A DNA stretch of 64,000 nt, from the NCBI GenBank assembly GCA_012845835.1, contig JABAKD010000018.1:9525759-9589758 (forward strand), read 5' to 3'. The translations under genes and the position numbers were made by a program. Shown here piece by piece: positions 51,216-62,845 of the stretch. The DNA is from Undaria pinnatifida. Its lineage: Eukaryota > Sar > Phaeophyceae > Laminariales > Alariaceae. Position 1 is the stretch's first letter. Each line of letters starts with the position of its first letter. The notes beneath the pieces were generated by a model. That model had not been told where the DNA came from. It saw only the letters and a program-made list of their open reading frames with translations, and did not search any database.

Positions 51216-52555
51216 GGATTGTATCTGAAAACGTAAGTTCCTCGGGCGGATGCCGCACAGTCTGCAGAGCGCAAAGCCCACCACAGACAGAGGAGGGCTG
51301 GTTGCTGCTGTTTACCTCGTGCATACATGCCGTACAACAATGCCTGGTACTAGACACTTATAAAACTAAAACAAATCGCGATTTGGGGTGTTTAGAGCCA
51401 AATTATGCGCACCTGGAGTTTTATACGCGTGCCGAATTGCGATATTTTCGCGACGTGTGGTCCGCAAAACACAACCCAAGTGCGAAAAATCGCACAGGGC
51501 TTTTTTTCCCCATCGCGATTTTTAATGTTCTTTTTTGTTGAGTAGAGCCAGAATTACTGACAGACAGGATTGGACACGCCCCGGAAAACACGTACCTACC
51601 CACACGAGGCTTGCTTCTCCACGATACCATACGATCGTCACCGCGACAACATGGACAACAACAGCAGCGATGGCCGCGGGGACGGGGTTGAATACACACA
51701 GCAGGTGGGTGCTCCCGTCGCTGGGGAGGGGCGGATGCCCGAGACGCCCGGATTCAGAGGCACCACCACAACATCCAGTGCTCCACCCATGGACGGATTT
51801 GTGACGGAGTAGAGGTATGCCCCCAACCCGGCAACAAGCGGGTAGCGGTTGGCGCGAAGGACGCACAGAGGGAAGGAGGCAACACATGGCAGCCGCAACA
51901 TTTCAATGCCGTCGCTGATACCATGGGTTCTGGTGTGGGCTCTACCCACGGCAACATCAGCCGGAAGCTGAGAGATCTAACGAGCACTACTACTGCTGTA
52001 GATTATACGTCGTGGGAGTAGTAGCGAGATACCGATGCCCGCCAGCGTCGCGTAGGCACAAGCTTTGACAATGTGTCTCACCACGAGCGCGAGCCGTGTC
52101 TGCGCTGCGGCATCGTTCACGCCAAGAGCCAAACTCATGATAGATGCAGGCGCTGATGCTTGCCGAGCTACCGGGAGCAGCAGCTACAGCAGCAGCAGCA
52201 GCCACGACCTTCGACCAGCGGTGTGCTGTGTGTGTTGTGAGGAGTGAGGAGCTGACCGAGGGCTACGGGATTGTCACCGAATTTGTTCGTATCTTGGCAC
52301 ATAACCCGAGTTTTATATCGGGATGGTTTGCGAAATCGCAAATCGCGATGTAGAATTTGGGTTGAAGATCCGAAATATCGCACTCCTCTGAGTTTTATAA
52401 GTGTCTACTGCTGCTGCGTAGGGGCATTTCTAAAGATACATATTTTGCAAGTTTCTTGCCAATTTGGCCAGATTATGGAAATTCAATTTGGGCATGCCAA
52501 GATAGCCAAAAACTTGCCAACCTTTTTGTTGGATATTTCCGTTCCGCTCCGTTGG
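51216..52555. other. no gene recognised
   Basis: Contains repeated GCGATTT/TTGCGATATTT/GCGATGT words near 51.37-51.55 and 52.33-52.38 kb and a CAGCAG tract at 52.19 kb. Open frames under 125 codons lack support. Confidence 0.35.
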
Positions 52556-52568
52556 CAGGTTTTTGGAA

Positions 52569-53821
52569 GAGCAATGGCCGAAATCGGGTACACCCGATCG
52601 ACCGATAGCCGGTATCGGATACCCCTTGAACACACAGTCCCACGACGACTCAGGACGACATGTCATTGGTCGAAACCACACCCCATCCGAACGCAGCCGC
52701 ATGTCCATCGGGTGCACCCGATTATGGCTGAACAAGTCCTCGAAATGTAACCGACTCGCATACAAGCCCCCCGATTATGGCCGGACTACTCGACCACCAG
52801 CCCACACGCACACACGCACGACGCAGCGGGCGCGAACTCGCGCCACGTCACGAGGCGGGGCGTTGTTTGTTCTTTCGTCTCGGAGTTCTCTTTCCGGAGC
52901 TCTTTTTTGTGGCTTGTGAGACCCCACTCCGCTCACGCCGGCGCGCCCAACCACAGCCACAGCAGTAGTGATGTGCGACAACGGCCACCAGCGACAGCCG
53001 AGTACACACAAAATCGGCACCACAACGCAACATGTGCACGAATATACATGAGACTCCACACATAATATGAAGCACTGCTGTGTACAGGACTGCTGGATTT
53101 TGGCCATTGCAAAACTAATTCCCATGTAAGAGAGGTACAATCACGACCCACAGAGCTTTTCCTGAAAACGGCGTCCCTGCAGGGCACCTGTTACCGAGAC
53201 CTAGGAAATCAGTTGACTCAAATAATTTGATCCTCATTTCTCGGAGTGTGATGTGACAGGTGGCGGCAATACATTTCTCGGGCCCGCCACGCCACGAACA
53301 TATCTCCCTGTGCCATTTGGAAAGGAGCATCTGAATCCTTAGCCCTTCTCGTGCCGTGTCCGTGCCCAGGTAGTGTGTGACCTATGTCTAAACCGTCTGC
53401 ATAGATGCGCTTCTGTGCCTTGTGTGCAGGGGTACTAACTGCGACTTCATGGTCCACAAAAAAGAGCTCCGGAAAAAGATTGAGAAACAGCTCCGGAAAA
53501 AGAGCTCCGAGACGAAAGAACAAACAATGCCCCGCCTCGTGACGTGGCGCGAGTTCGCGCCCGCTGCGTCGTGCGTGTGTGCGTGTGGGCTGGTGGTCGA
53601 GTAGTCCGGCCATAATCGGGTGGCTTGTATGCGAGTCGGGTACATTTCGAGGACTTGTTCAGCCATAATCGGGTGCACCCGATGGACATGCGGCTGCGTC
53701 CGGATGCGGTGTGTCTTCGACCAATGAGATGTCGTTCTGAATCGTTGTGGGACTGTGTGCTCAAGGGGTACCCGATAACGGCTATCGGTCGATCGGGCGT
53801 ACCCGATTTCGGCCGTTGCTC
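52569..53821. mobile_element. MULE-like foldback element, 1,253 bp, long inverted arms
   Basis: Arms of about 345-370 bp (52,569-52,915 and 53,452-53,821) are inverted copies beginning GAGCAA(T/C)GGCCGAAATCGGG. A 9-bp target duplication TTTTTGGAA flanks the element (52,560-52,568; 53,822-53,830). Long terminal inverted repeats, a G-starting end and 9-bp duplications are the Mutator-like pattern. The right arm has an extra internal duplication of CAGCTCCGGAAAAAGA. The 0.5-kb centre has no transposase. Each arm keeps the same 28-codon open start, which is an effect of duplication. Confidence 0.8.
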
Positions 53822-53834
53822 TTTTTGGAAATTA

Positions 53835-54345
53835 GATTTTCTGTTTCACCTGCCACTTTAATTTTAGGCCAGTAAAGCCAACCAACGCAAGGTTGCACAT
53901 ACCAGACCACCCCACGACGCCCGGCGCTAGACTTGCTCTAACTTCTGTAATAGAGGGCGATACGCAGGATACACGGTGCCATGGGCAGCAGCTACGATGA
54001 TAGGGCTGGCGACACTGGCCGTGAGCCCCGTGTGGATACCACATGGGTGTCGTTTTGAGCGGGTGCTGAAACATAATCACCAACAGCAGCCGCCCCAGCT
54101 TTTCCCAGTCGAATTTGACCGGGCTGGAAGGACTGCCTACCTCTGAGGTACATGGGCTGTGCCTGGAGTCCTATCTGCGCCAGCATTTACTCCATAGAGA
54201 GCGTCGGCTCCCTCCTGCTTGCTGCTTGCTGCTGCTGCTGTGAGGGGTTTGAATACATCTGAGGGTATTGTGATGAGAAAAATGGCCGAATATTGCCAAA
54301 ATCTTGCCAGATATGCAGTGTTTCAAGATAAAACGTTCAAGGGAA
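53835..54345. other. no gene recognised
   Basis: Ordinary sequence between the MULE-like element and the GTACCTA field. No coding-like frame. Confidence 0.35.
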
Positions 54346-54349
54346 TGTT

Positions 54350-54690
54350 AGGTAAAGTATACCTATACCCGGGTAAGTTTTTTTAGGTCGTACGTAACGT
54401 ACCTAAAGCTCAGGTAAGGTATCGAGGTACGTACTTAACGTACCTAATACTTAGGTACGGTGTAAGGATCCGTGCCTAACGTACCTAAAACTGAGGTAAG
54501 GTATTGAGGTCACCCCAAGGTTCGTACCTAAACCCGGGTATTTCTTCGACGGGCATACCTATACCTATACCCGGCTAAGTATTGGAGCGGTGTACCTATC
54601 GTACCTGAACCTTAGGTAAGGTATCGTAGTCCGTACCTAAGTGCGGGTGTGGGTACGTACCCGGGTAGGCACCCTGGTAGGTACACGTAC
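54350..54690. repeat. GTACCTA / TAGGTAAGGTATCG motif field, part 1
   Basis: CGTACCTAA, TTAGGTAAGGTAT, GAGGT-CGTACCTA and CCCGGGTA words recur with a loose 45-60-bp rhythm. Both GTACCTA and its reverse complement are frequent, so the field is rich in short palindromes. Confidence 0.75.
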
Positions 54691-54958
54691 AAAAAAGTCT
54701 AATTTGGGGGGGCTCGGGACTAGAACAGTATGTGCTGGCAGTAGCAGTCTACCGGCAGCAGCAAGCTACTGGCAGCAGCTATCTACGTCTGGGCCTCACT
54801 TCCAGAACATTTTTTGTCTGACGTCCATCCACGAAACACGACAATTTTGTTTCTAACCAAACACCATGGCCGGTATATTTTAACCTGGGTAACAGCCCAT
54901 AACAAAGCCATCGTGATGGAATAACATAAACTGTCAGAGTACACGAACGACGCCTCAC

Positions 54959-55199
54959 GAGCCCCTTCTGGTCGACAACGCTTCGGCACGGCAGGGTCAT
55001 CAACTGATTTTGCGTTCTGCGCCGGCATATCGTACACGTCCTGCGCGTCCCCGTGTATCCTGTAAAAAAGCTTGAGAGTAATCACGGCGACTGCTGTCTT
55101 GCCCGGGGCGACCTCGATCACCTCTCGTTCAAGAGCTGGCTCGGGACTATCCTGCGCGCTGGTTCCCTCGCTCGGTGAAGCTTGGCCCTCGTGGTCCAT
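54959..55199 (-). CDS. possible first exon, unknown protein
   Basis: On the minus strand an ATG at 55,199 opens a frame with MDHEGQASPSEGTSAQDSPE, EREVIEVAPGKTAVAVITLK, FYRIHGDAQDVYDMPAQNAK and SVDDPAVPKRC, ending at GGGCTC|GTGAGG (donor, exon end 54,959). Composition is protein-like and unlike the flanking GTACCTA field, which it interrupts. Neither family nor downstream exons are known. It might be an insertion carrying a gene fragment. Confidence 0.4.
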
Positions 55200-55399
55200 C
55201 AGTAGTTTCGGTCATTGTCCACAACTCGTACTCTACCCCCTGATCTGGGCACGTCTGGTCGACAGGTGCCCCGTGTGTACCCCAGGTGGCAGGTGTCCTG
55301 GGCGTGTGGCGGATAGACCGCAGGCCTAATAGTTTGCGTTGTGAATTTGTTTATTATTTTGGTCTCGCAGATGACGTCGAGATTTTTTCGCATGACGTA

Positions 55400-55855
55400 C
55401 ACATTTCGGGTAAGGTATTTGAGCTCGTACCTGAACCCGGGTGTTTCGTCGACAGGTATACCTATTCCCGTGTATGTATGGGGGCGACGTACCTATCGTA
55501 CCTAAAACTTGGGTAAGGTATCGAGGTCCATACCTAACGTACCTACCGCTTGCGTAAGGTATCGGGGTTCGTACCTATCGTACCTAACACTTAGGTAAGG
55601 TATTGAGGTCGTCCCCAGGCTCGTACCTAAACCCAGGCGTTTCGTCGACCGGTATACCTATACCCGGGTAAGTACTGGAGCGGCGTACCTATCGTACCTA
55701 AAACTTGGGTAAGGTATCGTGGCCCGCACCATACGTACCTAACACTTGCGCAAGGTATCGAGGCCCGTACCTAACGTGCCTAAGCGTCGGGTACGGGTAC
55801 GTACCCGGCTATTTTCCCCGAGTATACCTACGTACGTTCCGTACCTAACATACCC
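55400..55855. repeat. GTACCTA / TAGGTAAGGTATCG motif field, part 2
   Basis: The same words as part 1, including the sub-block CCCCA-G-TCGTACCTAAACCC-GG-TTTC-TCGAC found in both parts (54,514 and 55,613). The two parts look like one array with the 54.69-55.40 kb segment inserted, or like two related arrays. Confidence 0.75.
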
Positions 55856-55859
55856 TTGT

Positions 55860-56165
55860 TATGTCATCTTAGGGCAAGTGTTGCCATTTTTATTTTGCCA
55901 AAGTAGCGAGTTTTTGGAAATTTCCTTTGGTCGTTAGAAACGAACCTTCCTGTTGTTTACTGCTGTCTACAAGTTTGCACGTTGCTCACACCTCACTTGA
56001 CACGTTTGTAGTACGTACTTCTGCTTTCGCTCTCGAGGCCGTTAACTACTGGTATCACAAGAGTACCACGTTTAACTGTACTCGTATACATGATGTGTAT
56101 CAGTACCACGTGCCGGTATTCAGCGATAAACAAAATGGAGTCCAATTTTGTTCTCGCCGTGACCG
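55860..56165. other. no gene recognised
   Basis: Short open frames only. Confidence 0.35.
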
Positions 56166-56238
56166 ATGGTATTCCCCAGGAAGGTGAATTTTCTGGCTGT
56201 TTTACACCGTCTAGACTATTGTACGCGAGCAAAAGACA

Positions 56239-56706
56239 ATGAGTGGGACACACCAGGCAGCCTTACGCTATGCTATATGGCGCGTTTTGCTGCTCAAAAA
56301 TCACGCCCGTTATCGGGAAACTCCGTATGTTGGGGACAGGGGCTATCATGGATTTTTGTTTCAACTACTATTTTTTACTCTCATTTTCGTTTTTTCGGAA
56401 CATAACAAACAACGGCTTGGGATAAGATTAGGCATTTTTTTAAAGATATGTGGAACGGTCTCTGGACCGGGGATGGGACCCTATCCTCCCAAGGTGGAGC
56501 TGGCTCAATATACGAACCCTAGCCAATCAGAGGTCGGCCGATGGGGTTGGGATTTCCACACCGTGCTGAGAGGTATCCACCCGGGTGATATCCGTGCTCA
56601 TCCGTGGGTTGTAGGAGTATTGGATGTGGGGATGGATTCCGATGCCGGGATGAAACCCTATCGTCCCCGGGTGACGCTTACTTCATGTACGAGCTCCGGC
56701 CAATGA
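56239..56706 (+). CDS. hypothetical 155-codon frame with internal repeat (weak)
   Basis: From ATG at 56,239 the frame includes a hydrophobic LFQLLFFTLIFVF segment (a possible membrane span), then PGMGPYPPKVELAQY and, 45 residues on, AGMKPYRPRVTLTSC. The latter two come from a 60-70-bp direct DNA repeat, each followed by a CCAAT/GCCAAT motif. The two CCAAT-bearing repeats could equally be promoter-type sequence. No family is recognised. Confidence 0.2.
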   Translation: MSGTHQAALRYAIWRVLLLKNHARYRETPYVGDRGYHGFLFQLLFFTLIFVFSEHNKQRLGIRLGIFLKICGTVSGPGMGPYPPKVELAQYTNPSQSEVGRWGWDFHTVLRGIHPGDIRAHPWVVGVLDVGMDSDAGMKPYRPRVTLTSCTSSGQ

Positions 56707-56709
56707 GCG

Positions 56710-57395
56710 ATAAGACAAAAAGCCATGTTTTTATTCCATCTAAACCTCGAGCCTGAAATTCTTGACTGCCAAATCTCAAGCGCTCCCAAGTACTGTATCT
56801 GCAAGATGTGAGTGATCTACAGCAGCAAGCCGCAACATTGTAATGGCATTCGAAGAGTTGAATAGCGAAGGCAGCGATACCGTGTTGCGCACTTGGAACA
56901 CCGTCAGCACGTCTCTCCACGATCAGACTACACACAGACATTCGGTCTGCAAAGGCTCGATCCAGATACTATCTAGTGCATGGTATAGCAGAACTTGGCT
57001 CAGTGCGCGCCTCTCATTTGCGACGTAGAGAACATGCAGCAGACGTAGTCAGTCACGCTGAGGGCTCCGGATGGTTGATTGAGTCAAAGCATAAAAAGAA
57101 ACGCACTCGACACGCCTCTTCGTGGGCAGACTAGAGGGTCAGTCTTCGTGGGCTCGGATTTATCAGATCGAAATCTGATTAAGCTCGGAATCGGATTCAC
57201 GTAAAAACGGCAGGAAGTAGACCATTGTTAGTCTGTATCGAACTCTTGGCATTACTATACATGCTGTATGCGTAGGCTCTGTTAGTGTGTGTGGTAACGT
57301 GTTTTGATCTCTATCAAGTATTGAATGTTGAATGGAACAAGTTGAAGTGTTGCCCTGCCCTACCCATGCGGAGTCCTTGTATTTTATAAATCATT
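56710..57395. other. no gene recognised
   Basis: Minor hairpins (for example CAGATC-GAAA-TCTG at about 57,158). No supported coding frame. Confidence 0.35.
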
Positions 57396-57399
57396 ACTA

Positions 57400-58297
57400 T
57401 TATGCACATATTGTATAGCAGGGATCAAACAGTGCAATATAACCAAACCACTCCATCCCATCCAATCCCATCCCGTACCACACCACACACCGCCAAGCCA
57501 CACCACATCACACCTAAACAGAACCAACGCCGAGGAAAGACCCAACTTTGCAGCCCTACAGCACGCGCTATCAATACAAAATTATCGATACATCGCAACG
57601 ACTCCCTTGCTCTCTTGCGCCTATATACCCCCCAATCACCTCCGACCTATACCCCACGCCACCCCGTACACTCCGCGTTTCTTGGTGCTGATCGTAGTCT
57701 AGCTGCCATGAGACGAAAACAAACCATGGTTCCGATTCTGCTGGATCGTGTTCACTGAACGATACGTTGCTGCTGTCCGCGCCCACTACAGCAAAATATC
57801 ATCCTGTGGCACAACCCCACCACCATCGATATCACCATCACGGTCGATCGGCATCGACATCGATATAACCATTATGATATCTTAGTGCATACCAACATCA
57901 TGATCTCCATCGCTATCAACACCATATTTGTCACCAACAGCCATGGCCCATGATTGCCATCACCATTATTGGTAACGACAATCATGGGTCATCACTGTTG
58001 GTGACAAATATGGTGTTGATAGCGACGAAGAACATGATGTTGGTATCCACTAAGATGATCATGATGTTGATATCAGTGACGGTGGTGATAATGATATCGA
58101 TGGCAATAAATCATTATGTTGATATCGACTATCATGATGGTGATATCGATGGTGGTGGGGGTATGCCACAGGATGATGTTTTGCCATATTTAAAAGTAGG
58201 TGCGGACAGCAGCAATATATCGTTCAGTGAACACGATCCAGCACAGTCGGAACCGTGATTTGTTTACGTGGTATGGTGGCTAGACTACGTCGATATT
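57400..58297. repeat. foldback repeat with ~300-bp palindrome
   Basis: 57,690-57,960 and 57,965-58,297 are inverted copies. They pair CGTAGTCTAGC, TGGTTCCGA, GATCGTGTTCACTGAACGAT, GCTGCTGTCCGC, AAAATATCATCCTGTGGCA, CCACCACCATCGATATCACC and ATCATG-rich core words. The left arm and upstream CA-rich part match 2,340-2,990. No target duplication was resolved. Confidence 0.75.
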
Positions 58298-58299
58298 TA

Positions 58300-59215
58300 T
58301 TATTAATAGTAGTATATGCCACACGCACGTAGTTGGTTGATTCAACACTCAACCCTTACACCACTTCAAAAAATAACCGACATTATTTCCAAGTAGTGTA
58401 TACGTCTGTCCCCGAAACTTGCGTCAGTTCAATAATAACTGGCACGCAACGTCACTGCACCAATCTGCCCAGCACAATCGCTGAGCGGTCAACTGCCTTT
58501 GTACACAAGAGTCTAGGCAAAAAATAAAACCCATTGATGCGTGGCGCCTATGGCAGCTGGCCGTCGTGTTGCCTCACCACAACCGCCGTAGCATTCGACC
58601 TTCTGCTGCTACTGCTGCTTTGTGTTTTCCTTTCGTCCTATGCTGCTTGTGTGTAAGCTTGTTTCTGCTCTGCTACTGTTTCTGCTCCTCTTCCCCTTCC
58701 CCCCTCTCTTGCCTCCCCCTGAAACACGCCAATCACTACGTGAGCTAGAGCAACAGGGACCGTTCTTTTGTTTGTTGTTCGGTATCTGTAGATGGTGGTC
58801 GAGTATGATACTATCGTGTGGGGTGGAAAGCCTTAACTCCGTGCAAGGGGGATAGATGATCGTGTCACGTAGCATGTGCCTGGTATACGTTAAGGCAGCC
58901 ACGAGGTAGTTACGTAGTATACCCCTTGCTGTCTCTGGAAGTGGCCACACCGGAAGATAAATCAAGTGATTCGCTTCTGCCATCCGTGTCCAAGAAAGTA
59001 CGCACAAGGTGCTGAGGTCCGCCTCACGAGCGGTTCTTATAGTACTGTAGTAGGTTGCAGCTCGTCCTTTGTGTGACTCGCTGAACACCTCACAGCGCTT
59101 CGCACCTGGTGCAAGCAGTGTCGGTCTCGTCGGTGAAACCCGACCTCCTCCGGCCCTGCATTGTAGGAATGCGAGGCCCTGTATAGTTTGGATAGACAAT
59201 GACCATGCATGATAA
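58300..59215. other. no gene supported; dispersed repeat near 59.13 kb
   Basis: A 222-codon minus-strand frame (58,609-59,277) is open but has patchy composition and no domain. 59,133-59,210 matches 882-960. Confidence 0.35.
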
Positions 59216-59219
59216 TTAA

Positions 59220-59700
59220 CCCCCCGCATGTCCCCCCACCCCCCCGCCCCCAACGTATAGCGGATAAGCTGAGGCAATTATCTTCCAAGAGAGAAGCCGA
59301 TATCTAGCTGGCCGGGGTGGGCAGGGGCGGGGGAGGGAGCGCGGGGATAGCCCGAGCGAAGCGGCGGCGGCGGGCAATGCCTCGGTTTGCAACTTTGCCG
59401 AGACCGCCGCAGCCGCCGCCAAGAACGCTGCCCTCTCAACGACTCTGAGTGATAAGGTGGGTGAGGAGGGGTGGGGATAGGGGGCTGGGGGGGAGTGGGG
59501 GCAAGGGGGGCGGCGGGGGTGGGGGGTGGTTAGAGGGCAACACACACATGGAGATATTTCCGTAATAGCGACAAAGTTGAAGGATTTTCAACGCGGTCAC
59601 GGTAACGCCTTTGTTTGATAAAGCAGTAGGTCAGGGTTGGTGGGGGGTGGGTGGGGGCGGGTGGGGGGTGAGGGGGTGGGAGATGGGTAGAGGACAAACG
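59220..59700. repeat. C- and G-rich low-complexity stretch
   Basis: A C-rich run at 59,220-59,250 is followed by G-rich DNA at 59,310-59,350, 59,457-59,530 and 59,635-59,690. G-quadruplex-type runs are on the plus strand. A short CTTTGCCGAGACCGCCGCAGCC segment interrupts it. Confidence 0.6.
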
Positions 59701-59704
59701 CAAA

Positions 59705-60215
59705 CAGATATATGTGCCTAGCATCGATATATAGTACCGAATCTCTAATCGCGCCTGCCCTGCTGTTCGCAGGCGGGCGGAAACCGTGTACAGTACGGTG
59801 GCCACGTCGCGGTAGGGGAGGGGTGCATTTGGCACCAATATATTACGCGTGCTACGGCAGAGGTATCATACCCCTATTTTTTCTGGAGGTTCTCCCTTGA
59901 GGAGCTGTATGCCCCACCCAAGACCTGGCTTTGAGAAGACGTTTAAGCGCAACGCGATTGTTAACCTTATGACCTAAAGTAGAAGTGTAACGAATGACGT
60001 TGTAAAATAGTAACAAAAATAGGATTGCAATGTGATTAAGAAGGTTGTCACTGAGTTAATACAGTGTAGTGTAATTGAGGAGCCCCGCCAGTCATACACA
60101 ACTTGGCCAAACAGTGGTGTTCATACCCTTTTCTCTTAGCATGCCTCGAGAGCTACACCGACGCGCGTGGTTCGGAGTTTGACGTTTTTATGGACGACAT
60201 ACTTTCGCTGATGTA
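59705..60215. other. no gene recognised
   Basis: Short open frames only. Confidence 0.35.
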
Positions 60216-60223
60216 ACTGCGCA

Positions 60224-60780
60224 GCAGGAGTAAATTGCGCACGAGATGCCGAACCTGTCACGAAGATTGGCAACGTAGCCGATGTGTTGTCGCCCTCTGT
60301 AGACGCACGACTGCTGCGATGTCAACGGTCTCGTCCATGCACACAAACCGCAGAAAACGAGTACTACCATTCGGCTGCGGAGGCTATTTTTGTGTTGCAT
60401 TTCATACCCGATTAGCATGCTTGGGTGCCGTTGCTCGATATGATCTCGCAACATCTGTCATCAGCGTGTCTGCATGCATGCGGGTTAGCCAGAGCTCGAT
60501 CTGTTGGCCACAGGTCGATCTGTGGCTTATCCCACGTACAGACATACGATCACAGACATGTACAATGTAAACAGCCTTCACATATGAACGATAGTGCTCT
60601 CACTCTGCAGTTTGCGTGTACGAACGAGACCATTGGCTTTGCGTATGTGCGTCAACAGAGTATCGGCTACATCGCCCATCCGCGTAACAGCTGGGGTGTC
60701 ATGATGATAATACCTACAATCTGTAGTTTGTGCGCGTAAACGAGACCGTGGACATCGCGTTCGTGCGCCAGCTGCGACTC
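60224..60780. repeat. inverted and direct copies of a ~120-bp module
   Basis: CTGCAGTTTGCGTGTACGAACGAGACC (60,604) and CTGTAGTTTGTGCGCGTAAACGAGACCG (60,721) are direct copies. The inverted form CGGTCTCGTCCATGCACACAAACCGCAG lies at 60,328, with its CGATGTGTTGTCGCCCTCTG flank matching CAACAGAGTATCGGCTACATCG inverted. Confidence 0.6.
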
Positions 60781-60784
60781 CTCC

Positions 60785-61150
60785 ACCACCATTGCCACAG
60801 TCTCCAAGAGCGAGGAGGCGAAACGAACAACGCCAGACCGATCGATACTGTTGCAGTTTGCTTGGTGGGGAATACACCACTCATCGCTGAAAACCGCCAG
60901 TTACTACCCGGTGCATACATCCCTACCCCCCCCCCCCCCCTCCCTCCTCGCGACCACTACGCCTCCTTCACTTTTGACTCTATTGGACCTGTTCCGCCCT
61001 GCCCTGTCCTGTTGTACTGTACCCTGTCCTGTTGTACTGTACCTGTCCTGTCCTGTGTCCAGGTTTCCTAGATGCTGAGGTTCGGATGGTGCTGGCTGGC
61101 GCCTTTGTGGTTGCGTATTCGGAGTCAGCCGACGTTATCACAAATTTCGC
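60785..61150. other. no gene; CCTGTCCTGTT microrepeat
   Basis: A C run lies at 60,927-60,940, and short CCTGTCCTGTTGTACTGTAC repeats at 61,004-61,055. Confidence 0.45.
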
Positions 61151-61179
61151 CACGCTCGCAAGTAACTAGGCGCTGTTGC

Positions 61180-61488
61180 AGGAGGGGGAAGAAAGGAGGG
61201 GGGAAAGATGCGGGGAATGGGATAGGGGGTGAGGGTGGGGAAGTTATTAGGGTCGGGGTTGAGGGTTGGGGTTGGCGAAGGATTAGTGGGAGGGGTTGGG
61301 GGTGGGGGAATTGGGGGCGATTTGGGGTGGGGGTGGGGGAGGAATTTGGAAGGGTGGTTGAGATTGGGGGGGGGTGGGGGGGGGTGGTTGTTGCATGCCT
61401 TACTCATTTGACCATTGACCACGCATGCCTAACGCGACGGAGCACCGTTCCTATCGCCAATGGAGACGCCTCCAACATCTGGTAACTG
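61180..61488 (-). pseudogene. LINE 3'-terminal fragment with C-rich tail, minus strand
   Basis: Minus-strand GGCGTCTCCATTGGCGATAGG, AACGGTGCTCCGTCGCG and TGGTCAATGGTCAAATGAG match the last ~90 bp of the LINE (23,960-24,040). Directly after the LINE end (61,395) the minus strand is C-rich for about 200 bp (G-rich on plus, 61,185-61,392). Only the extreme 3' end is present, as with strong 5' truncation. Confidence 0.75.
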
Positions 61489-61489
61489 A

Positions 61490-62680
61490 TTGGTTGGGGC
61501 TAATAGAGCCAGTGCGCTGCGAGAGTTGCCCCAGAGGCCAATGTCGAGACCGTGCCGCATCCGGGGAGGACGTTTTATGGTGTGTTTTGTTGTATGTTTT
61601 CCTTGGCAAAACCCCGTGTTGAATCGCGGATCTGGGTGTTTTTGGATAGTTGTTTTCCTCGGCAAATCCCGTTTTCATCTCGTCCTTGGCAACTCTTGTT
61701 TAGTCGTTTTTTCGTTGGCTAAAACCAACCCCCTTTTTCCATGCAATTCTTGGCGTGCTTTTTGTTGTTGTCGTTTTTTCCTTGCTCGCCCCAGATTCCA
61801 CGAGCAAACGTCAAGTGCTGAGGTGGCTTTCGATGACAATCCCTTGATTTTTTTTCAGGGGCCGTTTCAAGCGAATATGTCAGGAGGCGGCAGTTTAGGC
61901 CTGCGATGGACGGCGGTGTAGCTAAATACCTACTGGTAGTATACTGCTGTGGTGTTGTCAACAATGTGGTACGGTAGGGAAGAACTATTAATAGAGGGCA
62001 TGTTTCTGTACCGAATGTTTTTTCCTGTTGATACTTACTTTCACTCTGTTTTATCCATATTGCTAGGTATTTCGATATCGAGTTTTTATGTGTCACGTAC
62101 GAAGCTACACGGATCACCCTCACCGCCCACACTGACGGTGGGTTGAGGGTCATTCCAAGTGTACATGAAGTAGTAGCTGGTATCGTGTTGATTTGTGAAG
62201 CCTACGACTCGAGGGGGGGGGAATGACGATTGTAACATTTTATGACGAGTACGGCATCTCTCGACCGTGCCTAGCAAACTGGGCAGCTGCCCTGGGGAAT
62301 GATGAGCATGAGTATTGTGTTTTCTGCCATGTCATACTTAGTATCATAATTAGTATCATATCATAATCCTACTTTGTGGCGATGTTTAGGGGTGGTCTAC
62401 GTTGAACTTGATCCTGCACATTGTACAATGGCGAACACAATAACAGTAGTATCATCTGTGTAGTAATATGTACCATAATATGCTGTACCAGTAGTATATA
62501 CCACCTATAGTAGTACTATGGTAGTAGTACACAACTCACAAGAGTCTGGACGACACCCGCCGCGCTTGTTCGTCCCGCACCATGACCGCACTTGATTCAG
62601 CCCTTCGTGCACTGCCAAAATAATACCAGGTAGAGAACGTATGGTGGAATGCTCGATTTTTATCCTTGTATTTGCTGCTG
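61490..62680. other. no gene recognised
   Basis: A plus-strand frame of 143 codons (61,490-61,921) has no domain or splice support. CTTGGCAA-ACCCCGTGTTG/CTCGGCAAATCCCGTTTTC words suggest a small internal repeat at 61.60-61.70 kb. Confidence 0.35.
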
Positions 62681-62685
62681 CAGTT

Positions 62686-62845
62686 GTTTCCTCGCTAATT
62701 TTGCTTCGAAAAACATCGCACACATTTTTGCTGCGAATCATTCCGCATACATACGAACGAATTTTGCTGCCAAAAAATATCGCACACGAACTTTGCTGCA
62801 AAAATGATCGCCCACATTATTTTGCTACGGAACACCAGTTTAGCT
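62686..62845. repeat. ~33-bp degenerate tandem repeat (TTTTGCTGCAAA-AT-TCGCACAC)
   Basis: TTTTGCTTCGAAAAACATCGCACACA, TTTTGCTGCGAATCATTCCGCATAC, TTTTGCTGCCAAAAAATATCGCACACG and two to three further diverged units. The period is close to a multiple of three, so minus-strand frames repeat CDVFRSKI-like peptides. Confidence 0.7.

Noticed and set aside
58609-59277. 222-codon minus-strand frame
   Set aside because: Composition changes abruptly along it, it crosses a dispersed repeat shared with 0.9 kb, and no domain or splice support is seen.
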